NCBI GenBank assembly: GCA_022709465.1
Contig: JAKLIT010000080.1
Coordinates: 1 to 6,099 of the forward strand
Origin: Candidatus Omnitrophota bacterium
Lineage (GTDB): Bacteria > Omnitrophota > Koll11 > Pluralincolimonadales > Pluralincolimonadaceae
Length of the DNA: 6,099 nt
Reading direction: 5' to 3'
The notes below the pieces were generated by a model, which made no database searches, was not told the origin of the DNA, and worked only from the letters and a program-made list of their open reading frames with translations. Both the position numbers and the translations under genes were made by a program. Shown here in pieces: positions 1-5,701 of this stretch (position 1 is its first letter; each line of letters starts with the position of its first letter).

Positions 1-402
1 GCGGTCGCGTCGGTGGAGACGCTGAAACTATCGTCGCTCGTTGCGGCGGGCGCACTCTTCGTGGTCACTCTTGCGGAGACATCGCGAATTCCCGTCGATA
101 ACAGGGAGACGCACCTCGAGCTGACGATGGTGCACGAAGCGATGGTCCTTGAATATTCCGGGCGTTCGCTCGCGTTCATAGAGTTCGCTTCGCATATCAA
201 GCAGGTGCTGTTCTACTCGGTTATCGCGGCGGTCGCGATACCGTTAGGCAATTACGCGGCCAAGATGGCCGCGATAGCGGTAGCGGTTGCGGTGCTCGAG
301 GTATCGATGGCAAAGATGCGCCTTTTCAGGGTAGTGGACCTTATGAGTTTCTCATTCGTGCTCTCGGTAATAGCGGTAGTCATCTCCGCGATGGGGTTTT
401 AA
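1..402 (+). CDS. hyfC: NuoH/HyfC/HycD-like membrane subunit, 5'-truncated
   Basis: This is the C-terminal 133 residues of a NuoH-family integral membrane protein; the reading frame is open from base 1, so the start lies upstream of the window. Visible residues 26-51 (ETSRIPVDNRE, then HEAMVLEYSG) match the conserved acidic cytoplasmic loop of NuoH, HyfC, HycD and EchB, which in complex I lies next to the quinone site and couples redox change to ion movement. Hydrophobic segments lie at about residues 10-25, 68-82, 86-103 and 112-131. Full-length relatives are about 300 residues, so more than half is missing here. It ends 1 nt before the HyfE-like gene, indicating co-transcription. Family assignment is firm. 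Whether it belongs to a true hydrogenase or an Ehr-type complex is settled by the large subunit downstream, which lacks nickel ligands. HyfC is used as a family label. Confidence 0.88.
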   Translation, partial: AVASVETLKLSSLVAAGALFVVTLAETSRIPVDNRETHLELTMVHEAMVLEYSGRSLAFIEFASHIKQVLFYSVIAAVAIPLGNYAAKMAAIAVAVAVLEVSMAKMRLFRVVDLMSFSFVLSVIAVVISAMGF

Positions 403-403
403 A

Positions 404-1042
404 ATGGCGGTAGGGCTGATACTTTTAGGGATACTGATGATGGCATTCGCTATGGTCGCCGCGAAGAGGATGTCCGCGCTGATATTCGGTTTCAGGGCGC
501 AATCGTTCTTCCTGTTCCTGCTGACATTCATCCTCGCGTTCAGGGAGAATTCCACCCAGCTATATTTCGTGACGACGATGCTGTTCGCGATAAAGGTCGT
601 GCTCGTTCCTAACTTCCTGCTCAGGGTCGCCCGAAGGATAAAGGTCAACGAGGACCTCGGCCTCTCGGCAAACCCGACCATCTCCATATTCGCGGCGGTG
701 CTCCTCTCGTACATGGCGTACCTGTTTACCGGCAAGATATTGTCGTTCCCCGGGGAGTTCGAGAACAGCGCGTTCTTCGTCTCTCTCTCGGTGACTATGA
801 TAGGGATCTTCCTCATGATGTCTAGGATGAAGGCGCTCGCGCAGATAATAGGCCTTCTCGTCATGGAGAACGGGATGTTCCTCGCGGCAGCCAGCGTGTC
901 GGGCGGTATGCCGTTCATAGTCGAGATCGCGATATTCTTCGATATTTTGCTCGTCGTTATAATACTCGGCGTGTTCGTGTTCAAGATAAACAAGCTTTTC
1001 ACGCACATAGACGTGGACAAACTTTCGGAACTGAAGGGCTGA
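404..1042 (+). CDS. hyfE: HyfE-like (NuoK-related) membrane subunit
   Basis: A 212-residue, very hydrophobic protein with roughly six or seven predicted membrane helices. Its length is close to E. coli HyfE (about 216 aa). The C-terminal half carries the NuoK-like signature GLLVMENGMFLAA at residues 150-162. Glu155 sits mid-helix where NuoK-family proteins keep a proton-pathway carboxylate, and Glu174 and Asp180 are further buried acids. In group 4 hydrogenases and their relatives, HyfE is the small membrane-arm subunit beside the antiporter-like subunits. The ATG at 404 follows the upstream stop after one base and is preceded by a G-rich stretch (ATGGGG, 391-396) that can serve as a weak ribosome site. 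The stop is 1 nt before the next ATG, so it is translated within the operon. The short polar tail (HIDVDKLSELKG) is probably cytoplasmic. Confidence 0.88.
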   Translation: MAVGLILLGILMMAFAMVAAKRMSALIFGFRAQSFFLFLLTFILAFRENSTQLYFVTTMLFAIKVVLVPNFLLRVARRIKVNEDLGLSANPTISIFAAVLLSYMAYLFTGKILSFPGEFENSAFFVSLSVTMIGIFLMMSRMKALAQIIGLLVMENGMFLAAASVSGGMPFIVEIAIFFDILLVVIILGVFVFKINKLFTHIDVDKLSELKG

Positions 1043-1043
1043 T

Positions 1044-2516
1044 ATGGAGATATTTCCTATATTACTCATACCTCTCGCGCTTGCCGGGATCGCGGTACTG
1101 CCGGGCGTAAAAGCCGGCAGGAGCAGGAAATTCGGCGCGCTTAACGCGGCTGGGCATTTTGCCAACGCGGCGCTTGCCGTTATGCTCGTACTCGGGCTGC
1201 TGAGATCCGGCGAGCCCGCGTCATTCTTCGGGTTCTTTTATGCCGATATTTTGAGCGCGTTCTTCATCTTGACTATATCGGTAATAAATTCTATCTCGGC
1301 GCTCTATTCGATCGGGTATATCTCCGCGGACGTCAAGGACGGGGTGATGAGCGAGAGGAAAGCAAAGGCATATTACGCGCTTTTCAACCTTTTCGCGTTG
1401 TCGATGCTCTGCGTACCGGTAGTAAGCAACCTCGGCATGGTATGGGTGGCGATAGAGATGACGACGCTCGTTTCGGCGTTCCTCGTCGGGTTCTATAACA
1501 AGAAAGAGTCGATCGAGGCGGCCTGGAAATACATAATAATCTGCTCCGTGGGCATCACGCTTGCCTTGCTTGGAACGATATTGTTCTATTATACGGCTTC
1601 GCGCGACGGCGGCATCTCGTCGCTGAACTGGACCGACATGGCAGCGGTCGCGGGCAGCCTGAACCCGTCGATACTAAAAGTCGCGTTCCTTTTCATACTT
1701 GTGGGGTACGGGACAAAAGCGGGGTTCGTCCCGATGCATACCTGGCTTCCGGACGCGCACAGCCAGGCGCTCGCGCCGATAAGCGCGATGCTCTCCGGCG
1801 TCCTGCTGCCGACGGCTATTTACGCGATAATAAGGTTCGCGACGATAACAAACGTCTGCATCGGCACGGGATATACGGGAAACCTGTTCATGCTCTTCGG
1901 GCTTGTATCGCTCGGCGTAGGGGCGGGTTTCGTGCTCGTCCAGAGGGATATTAAACGCCTGCTTGCCTACAGCAGTGTCGAGAACATAGGGATAATTGCG
2001 GCAGGGCTCGGGTTCGGCGGGACGGTCGCTATCTACGGCGCTCTGTTCCATATATTCAACCATGCCGCCGCGAAATCGCTGATGTTCTTCGCCGCGGGCC
2101 GCGCGGTAAAAAAATACAAGTCGCACAATATCCGCGAGATACGCGGGATAATAAGCGCGATGCCGTTTGCCGGCGCGATGCTTATTATCGGTGTATTTGC
2201 GCTGACCGGCTCTCCGCCGTTCTCGGCATTTTTCAGCGAAATAATGATATTGCTGGCGGGATTCAAGATGGGCCTTTGGCCGCAGGCGGCGCTGCTGCTG
2301 TTGTTCATGGCTGTCGCATTCAGCGCGATAGTGTTGAATATCAGCCGGTCTGTCTTCGGCGGAAAGCCGGAAGGGATGCCGGTCGAAGGGGAGCCGTTGA
2401 GCGGTAAGCTCGCATTCGGAATATTGATAATATTGGTCTGCGTCATGGGCCTTGCGGCGCCCGGATTTATCAGGGACCTGCTGCTGGCCGCGTCAGAGAT
2501 AATAAGGGGCGCGTGA
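1044..2516 (+). CDS. hyfF: HyfF-like proton-conducting antiporter-type subunit (NuoL/M/N family)
   Basis: A 490-residue polytopic protein of the Proton_antipo_M family, related to Mrp antiporter subunits and complex I NuoL/M/N. Family landmarks are present in order: Glu138 in the VWVAIEMTT helix; Lys225 followed by PMHTWLPDAH at 230-239, the family hallmark; Lys304 with the LLAYSSVENIG stretch at 306-316; His336 and His340 with Lys344 in the FHIFNHAAAKS segment; and TGSPPFSAFFSE at 388-399. These charged residues form the usual half-channel lysine/glutamate chain for ion translocation, so the subunit looks competent to move H+ or Na+. It lacks the long lateral helix of NuoL and is near the length of HyfF (about 526 aa). 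The ATG at 1044 has GAAGGG five bases upstream and lies 1 nt after the HyfE-like stop. Its TGA overlaps the next ATG by one base. Which ion is moved cannot be read from the sequence. Confidence 0.9.
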   Translation: MEIFPILLIPLALAGIAVLPGVKAGRSRKFGALNAAGHFANAALAVMLVLGLLRSGEPASFFGFFYADILSAFFILTISVINSISALYSIGYISADVKDGVMSERKAKAYYALFNLFALSMLCVPVVSNLGMVWVAIEMTTLVSAFLVGFYNKKESIEAAWKYIIICSVGITLALLGTILFYYTASRDGGISSLNWTDMAAVAGSLNPSILKVAFLFILVGYGTKAGFVPMHTWLPDAHSQALAPISAMLSGVLLPTAIYAIIRFATITNVCIGTGYTGNLFMLFGLVSLGVGAGFVLVQRDIKRLLAYSSVENIGIIAAGLGFGGTVAIYGALFHIFNHAAAKSLMFFAAGRAVKKYKSHNIREIRGIISAMPFAGAMLIIGVFALTGSPPFSAFFSEIMILLAGFKMGLWPQAALLLLFMAVAFSAIVLNISRSVFGGKPEGMPVEGEPLSGKLAFGILIILVCVMGLAAPGFIRDLLLAASEIIRGA

Positions 2517-4051
2517 TGGAACGCAAGAACGAGATATATTATGAGGTTGAGCCCGGACGTTTCACGGAGGAATGCATAGGCCTGCATAAACGGCTTGAAT
2601 CGCCCGTAATGGCGTATTTTGCCGAGGACCTAAGGAAGGAGAGCGGAAAATTCCGCATATATTGCGTGTTCCTCGACAGAAAAGCCGGCAGGTGGGAGGT
2701 CGCCAGCACAAACATTCCCGGTAATGATCCTAAGATGCCGTCTCTTGCGCAAGAGATGTATTCGGCGAGCTTGTTCGAACGCGAGATGGCGGAGATGTTC
2801 GGGATATGCTTTGAGGGGAGCCCTGATTCCAGGCGCCTTGCCCTCCATGACGAGGCATGGCCCGAGGGATTATATCCTCTGCGCAAGGATTTCGCTCCTC
2901 CGGCGCCCGCGCAGAAAGCGCCCGGTGAGCGCAGCGAGTACCGTTTCAAGAAGGTCGAAGGAGAGGGGATATTCGAGGTCCCGGTCGGCCCGGTCCATGC
3001 GGGTATTATCGGCCCGGGGCATTTCAGGTTCAGCGCGGCCGGCGAGCCGATAATTAACCTCGAGACGCGTTTGGGATTTACGCACCGCGGTGTCGAAAAG
3101 ATGCTCGAGGGCATGGACGCGCGCGAAGCCGTTTCGTTAACCGAGAAGATCGCGGGAGATTCCGCTTTTGCTTACAGCTCTGCGTTTTGCGCAGCCATCG
3201 GGAAGATATGCGGCGCGAGAGTACCCGGAAGGGCGAAGGTCGTCAGGGCAATATTCCTGGAATTGGAAAGGATGTATAACCACGCAAATGATATCGGCGG
3301 CATTGCGACGGATGTTGGGTTCAGCTTTCCGAACGCGCTGGCATCTGTGGTAAAAGAAGGCCTCCTGGCGCTTAACGGGAAACTTACCGGCAGCAGGTAC
3401 CTGAAAGGCGTAAACAGGATAGGCGGTGTAGCGGCGGATATCCCGGAGGAAGGAAGGGTTTTACTGCTAGAGTCCATTGGCCTCGCGCAGAAGGACATCA
3501 GCGAGATAAGAGAGATCCTCCACTCCAGCATCTCGTTCATGGACAGGGTGGACAATACGGGAATCTTAAAGAAGAAGACCGCGGCGGACCTTGGGATAAC
3601 GGGGCTTGCGGCGCGCGCATCGGGGATGCGTTCCGACCTGCGCGCGGTCTTCGACGGCGATATATACAATGCCTGCGGTTTTAGGCCCGCAATGGAGGAG
3701 GACGGAGATGTCCTTGCGAGGCTGGATGTGCGGTTCAGCGAGTTCGACGCCTCCTGCGCATTGATAAGGAAATTCGCGGCCATGCTCGGCAGCCTCTCGG
3801 AACCGCCTGGGACGGAAACGGAATGGGAACCGAAAGAGGGCTTCTCGATCGGATGCGTCGAAGCGTGGAGGGGGCCGCTGCTGTTCTGGATAAGGACGCG
3901 CCGGGACGGCCGCATCGAACGCTGCAAAATAGTGGACCCGTCGTTCAGGAACTGGCAGGGGCTCTGCTTTGCGGTGCTCGGGAACATAATCCCGGACTTC
4001 CCGTTATGCAACAAGAGCTTCGACCTCTCGTATCCCGGCAATGACCTTTAA
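2516..4051 (+). CDS. Fused NuoC-NuoD (HyfG/HycE-like) large subunit lacking nickel ligands; Ehr-type
   Basis: A 511-residue fusion. Residues 1 to about 130 are NuoC-like (30-kDa subunit), with SLFEREMAEMFGICFEG at 85-101 and YPLRKDF at 120-126. Residues about 150-511 are NuoD/[NiFe] large-subunit-like, with VPVGPVHAGIIGPGHFRF at 155-172 and GFTHRGVEKMLEG at 188-199. True [NiFe] enzymes bind nickel through an N-terminal CxxC in a CGIC context and a C-terminal DPCxxC. Here the aligned stretches read KIAGDS (211-216) and DPSFRN (474-479), so all four cysteines are absent, as in complex I NuoD. This supports a catalytically re-purposed, Ehr-type subunit. An in-frame GTG at 2513 is possible, but the ATG at 2516 overlaps the upstream TGA by one base and has AAGGGG six bases upstream, so it is preferred. 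The electron acceptor or donor is unknown. Confidence 0.88.
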   Translation: MERKNEIYYEVEPGRFTEECIGLHKRLESPVMAYFAEDLRKESGKFRIYCVFLDRKAGRWEVASTNIPGNDPKMPSLAQEMYSASLFEREMAEMFGICFEGSPDSRRLALHDEAWPEGLYPLRKDFAPPAPAQKAPGERSEYRFKKVEGEGIFEVPVGPVHAGIIGPGHFRFSAAGEPIINLETRLGFTHRGVEKMLEGMDAREAVSLTEKIAGDSAFAYSSAFCAAIGKICGARVPGRAKVVRAIFLELERMYNHANDIGGIATDVGFSFPNALASVVKEGLLALNGKLTGSRYLKGVNRIGGVAADIPEEGRVLLLESIGLAQKDISEIREILHSSISFMDRVDNTGILKKKTAADLGITGLAARASGMRSDLRAVFDGDIYNACGFRPAMEEDGDVLARLDVRFSEFDASCALIRKFAAMLGSLSEPPGTETEWEPKEGFSIGCVEAWRGPLLFWIRTRRDGRIERCKIVDPSFRNWQGLCFAVLGNIIPDFPLCNKSFDLSYPGNDL

Positions 4052-4052
4052 A

Positions 4053-4105
4053 GCATAAGGCGTTGCCGTCTTATTTTCACCCACCCTACGGGGTGGTTAT
4101 CCACA
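4053..4105 (+). repeat. Left copy of a 53-nt REP-like inverted repeat with hairpin
   Basis: This copy matches the reverse complement of 5290-5342 at 46 of 53 positions by direct alignment. It holds a hairpin, CCACCC-TACG-GGGTGG at 4081-4096 (6-bp stem, 4-nt loop), and ends with TTATCCACA at 4097-4105. It fills most of the 68-nt gap between the large- and small-subunit genes and stops four bases before the small subunit's ribosome site. Short hairpin repeats beside a RAYT gene are the usual substrates of that transposase family. The repeat's role here is inferred from that association. Confidence 0.85.
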
Positions 4106-4108
4106 GGC

Positions 4109-4113
4109 AGGGG
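4109..4113 (+). promoter_or_regulatory. Ribosome binding site deciding the small-subunit start
   Basis: AGGGG lies six bases before the ATG at 4120. The alternative TTG at 4063 would place the first 19 residues inside the hairpin repeat and has no comparable ribosome site, so this site supports the ATG. Confidence 0.6.
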
Positions 4114-4119
4114 TTAGAA

Positions 4120-4635
4120 ATGAAGAGAATATTAAAAATTAAACTAAAAAAAGGAATATTGGCCAAGCCGATCAGTCCCGGGAGGGAATTGCATCCCGGG
4201 GTCGAGGCGATGGGTGCCGAATTAAGGGAGAAGATTAAAGAGAGGTTCGGCCGCTCGTTCCATATCCGCGAAGTCGATACAGGATCTTGCGGCGCGTGTG
4301 AATCGGAGATAATTTCAGCGACGAATCCCATCTATGATATCCAGCGCTTCGGCATCGATTTCGTCGCATCGCCACGTCACGCGGATGCGCTTCTGGTGAC
4401 GGGGCCCGTGTCGAGGAACATGGCTGTTGCATTGCGCAAGACCTACGAAGCCATGCCCGAGCCGAAATTTGTCATAACGTTGGGTGATTGCGCGAAAGAC
4501 GGCGGCGCCTTCAAGGACTCATATTATACCGCCGGTGGCGTTAAAGAAATCCTGCCCGTTGATTACCATATTCCCGGTTGCCCGCCATCGCCGGAGACGA
4601 TCATCAAAGCCCTGCTGGCATTCCTGAGTAAATAG
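4120..4635 (+). CDS. NuoB/HyfI-like [4Fe-4S] small subunit
   Basis: A 171-residue protein of the complex I 20-kDa/[NiFe] small-subunit family (NuoB, HyfI, HycG, EchC). The four ligands of the N2-type [4Fe-4S] cluster are all visible: Cys57 and Cys60 in TGSCGACESE, Cys124 in LGDCAKDGG, and Cys154 in PGCPPSPE. It should therefore relay electrons between the large subunit and a partner at the membrane interface. The basic N-terminus (MKRILKIKLKKGILAKP) resembles other HyfI-type starts and supports the ATG at 4120. It is the last subunit seen. No NuoI/HyfH-type ferredoxin subunit or maturation gene follows, because the next gene is a convergent transposase 2 nt away. Unlike the other junctions in the operon, the gap to the large subunit is 68 nt and contains a hairpin repeat, which could alter its expression relative to its neighbours. 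Confidence 0.9.
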   Translation: MKRILKIKLKKGILAKPISPGRELHPGVEAMGAELREKIKERFGRSFHIREVDTGSCGACESEIISATNPIYDIQRFGIDFVASPRHADALLVTGPVSRNMAVALRKTYEAMPEPKFVITLGDCAKDGGAFKDSYYTAGGVKEILPVDYHIPGCPPSPETIIKALLAFLSK

Positions 4636-4637
4636 CG

Positions 4638-5213
4638 CTATAGAACTTTATCGAGTATTTCATCATAAGGTCTTTGGGTTAGGATGTATACGGCAAAGGC
4701 ATTACGCCTGCTTACATCGTCGGGCCCAAGGTCGCGGAAAAGAGGGTTCTCGGTCAGGAGGCCTGTCGGGCGACCCGTAAAATATGAACGGCAACTCGAC
4801 CATCTGTAATGCTCGGGATTATCTACTAAACCGGACCTTACAGGATTCCGTTCGATATATCTTGCGCACTCGAGTAGGTATGAATTCTGGCCGATCAATT
4901 TGCTTCTATAGCGTCCCTGGAATAGGTATCCAACATAGCCGTATTTCTTTTGATAATAAAACCTGAAGGATTGCAATAAAGCCTGCATTAATCTTGAGGC
5001 GTCCTCTTTCCTGGCTATCCTTATGAGCAAATGTATATGATTCGGCATTAGGCAATAATGGTAGAGCTCAAAAGGGTATTTGTAACCGCACTTCGACAGC
5101 GAATGCAGGAACTGCCGGTAGTCATTCTCATCTCTGAATATCACCTGCTTGTTGTTGCCTCTCTGGACAATATGGTAAATCGCGTTATCTGCTACTTCTC
5201 TTTTTGGCGGCAT
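4638..5213 (-). CDS. REP-associated tyrosine transposase (RAYT), Y1/HUH family
   Basis: A 191-residue Y1_Tnp-domain protein, apparently intact. Landmarks are YHIVQRGNNKQVIF at 13-26; the metal-binding HUH motif His59-Ile60-His61 inside LMPNHIHLLI (encoded at 5031-5039); a tyrosine pair Tyr86/Tyr87 in the helix where family members carry the catalytic tyrosine; YLFQGRYRSKLI at 96-107; and ARYIERNPVRSGLV at 117-130. RAYTs nick single-stranded DNA at short hairpin (REP) repeats and are thought to spread them. The two flanking inverted repeats fit that role. The start has AGGTG (5218-5222) four bases upstream on this strand. The gene is visibly AT-richer than the operon beside it and uses different codons, which suggests separate origin. 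It is convergent with the small-subunit gene, with a 2-nt gap, so read-through from the operon would be antisense to it. No clear promoter was identified. Confidence 0.93.
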   Translation of the reverse strand: MPPKREVADNAIYHIVQRGNNKQVIFRDENDYRQFLHSLSKCGYKYPFELYHYCLMPNHIHLLIRIARKEDASRLMQALLQSFRFYYQKKYGYVGYLFQGRYRSKLIGQNSYLLECARYIERNPVRSGLVDNPEHYRWSSCRSYFTGRPTGLLTENPLFRDLGPDDVSRRNAFAVYILTQRPYDEILDKVL

Positions 5214-5289
5214 TTTTCACCTCGCTTTATGTCAATAGACGTAAATATTGGGCAAATTCTTTCAAAAAAATGGGGCAAGAGGGGCAATA

Positions 5290-5342
5290 TGTGGATAAGT
5301 ACCCTATAGGGTGGGTTAAAATAGGACGGCAACGCCTTACGC
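5290..5342 (-). repeat. Right copy of the REP-like inverted repeat
   Basis: This is the inverted partner of 4053-4105 (46/53 identical). It contains the perfect 12-bp palindrome ACCCTATAGGGT at 5301-5312, equivalent to the left hairpin, and the complement of TTATCCACA at 5290-5298 on its inner edge. Four of the seven differences fall in or at the base of the hairpin; the outer 36 bases are nearly identical. It lies about 75 nt upstream of the RAYT start, in the same transcriptional direction. Confidence 0.85.
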
Positions 5343-5406
5343 ATTTCGCATGTAAACCTTTTTAATCCAGGTGCGTCTAATTATTAAATAAAGGATGAAA
5401 TATGTC

Positions 5407-5435
5407 TTGACAGTCTGAAATGTATGATATATCAT
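5407..5435 (+). promoter_or_regulatory. Sigma70-type promoter for the AbrB-like/TolC operon
   Basis: TTGACA at 5407-5412 is a perfect -35 box. After a 17-nt spacer comes TATCAT at 5430-5435, five of six matches to the -10 consensus. The predicted transcription start is near 5442, giving a short leader of about 20 nt before the ATG at 5462. The stretch 5343-5406 between the repeat and this promoter is AT-rich and holds nothing else I can name. Confidence 0.75.
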
Positions 5436-5447
5436 ACTAATCATACA
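5421..5447 (+). promoter_or_regulatory. Palindromic operator overlapping the -10 box
   Basis: GTATGATATATCATAC at 5422-5437 is a perfect 16-bp palindrome that covers the -10 box. A third half-site, ATCATAC, recurs at 5440-5446, nine bases after the second. Outer arms TGTATGAT (5421-5428) and ATCATACA (5440-5447) also pair. A dimeric AbrB-fold protein encoded just downstream is the natural candidate to bind here and repress its own operon. This is inferred from position and symmetry. Confidence 0.6.
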
Positions 5448-5461
5448 ATTCGGAGGTGGAT

Positions 5462-5698
5462 ATGAGCGATGTATTCAAGGGGCCGCACGGGGATTTCCAC
5501 AGCGTGGTGACCGTCGGCGAGAGGGGACAGGTGGTCGTCCCGGCCGATATCAGGAAGCAGTTCAACATCAAATCCGGGGATAAGCTTGTTGTCTTCGCGA
5601 AGCCGCAGCATATGATAGGCCTCGTCCCGGCGGATGATTTCAACCGTTTCCTGACGGAAGCCACGAAGGTGCTATCGAAAATTAAAAGCAGGTTATAA
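5462..5698 (+). CDS. AbrB/SpoVT/MazE-fold DNA-binding regulator
   Basis: A 78-residue protein whose residues 16-45 form a typical swapped-hairpin AbrB domain: VTVGERGQVVVPADIRKQF, then NIKSGDKLVVF. The pattern of a basic/Gln turn, a V-P-x-x-I-R segment and a G-D-K-L-V strand is diagnostic of the family. The remaining residues include a lysine-rich C-terminal helix (about 58-78) that may help assembly. Such proteins bind DNA as dimers or higher oligomers and often repress their own promoters. The ATG at 5462 is chosen because GGAGG at 5452-5456 sits five bases upstream; an in-frame GTG at 5456 overlaps that site. No toxin gene follows, so an antitoxin role is unlikely. The next gene, a TolC-type efflux protein, begins 4 nt downstream, which suggests control of an efflux operon. 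Confidence 0.9.
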   Translation: MSDVFKGPHGDFHSVVTVGERGQVVVPADIRKQFNIKSGDKLVVFAKPQHMIGLVPADDFNRFLTEATKVLSKIKSRL

Positions 5699-5701
5699 TA
5701 A

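Noticed and set aside
2513..2515. GTG as start of the large subunit
   Set aside because: The ATG immediately after it overlaps the upstream stop by one base and has better spacing to AAGGGG.
3172..4041. 289-codon open frame on the minus strand
   Set aside because: It lies wholly inside the large-subunit gene, shows no recognisable domain, and is a shadow of the GC-rich codon pattern. The same applies to the long minus frames at 352-1165 and 1674-3114.
4097..4105. Replication origin based on a DnaA-box match
   Set aside because: There is only one box per repeat, explained by repeat homology. There is no box cluster, no AT-rich unwinding region and no dnaA or dnaN gene nearby.
4063..4119. TTG-started 19-residue N-terminal extension of the small subunit
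   Set aside because: It is encoded entirely by the hairpin repeat and its edge, has no ribosome site, and family members begin at the MKRILKIKL-type sequence, which has AGGGG six bases upstream.
4053..5342. Classic insertion sequence with terminal inverted repeats
   Set aside because: The transposase is a Y1/HUH RAYT, a class that does not use paired terminal repeats cut by a DDE enzyme. No target duplication is apparent, and the outer repeat lies beyond a host operon gene.
5290..5342. Intrinsic terminator at the right repeat
   Set aside because: The palindrome is not followed by a T-run on either strand.
5462..5698. MazE-type antitoxin of a toxin-antitoxin pair
   Set aside because: The downstream gene is a TolC-type exporter, not a toxin, and the upstream neighbour is a divergent RAYT.
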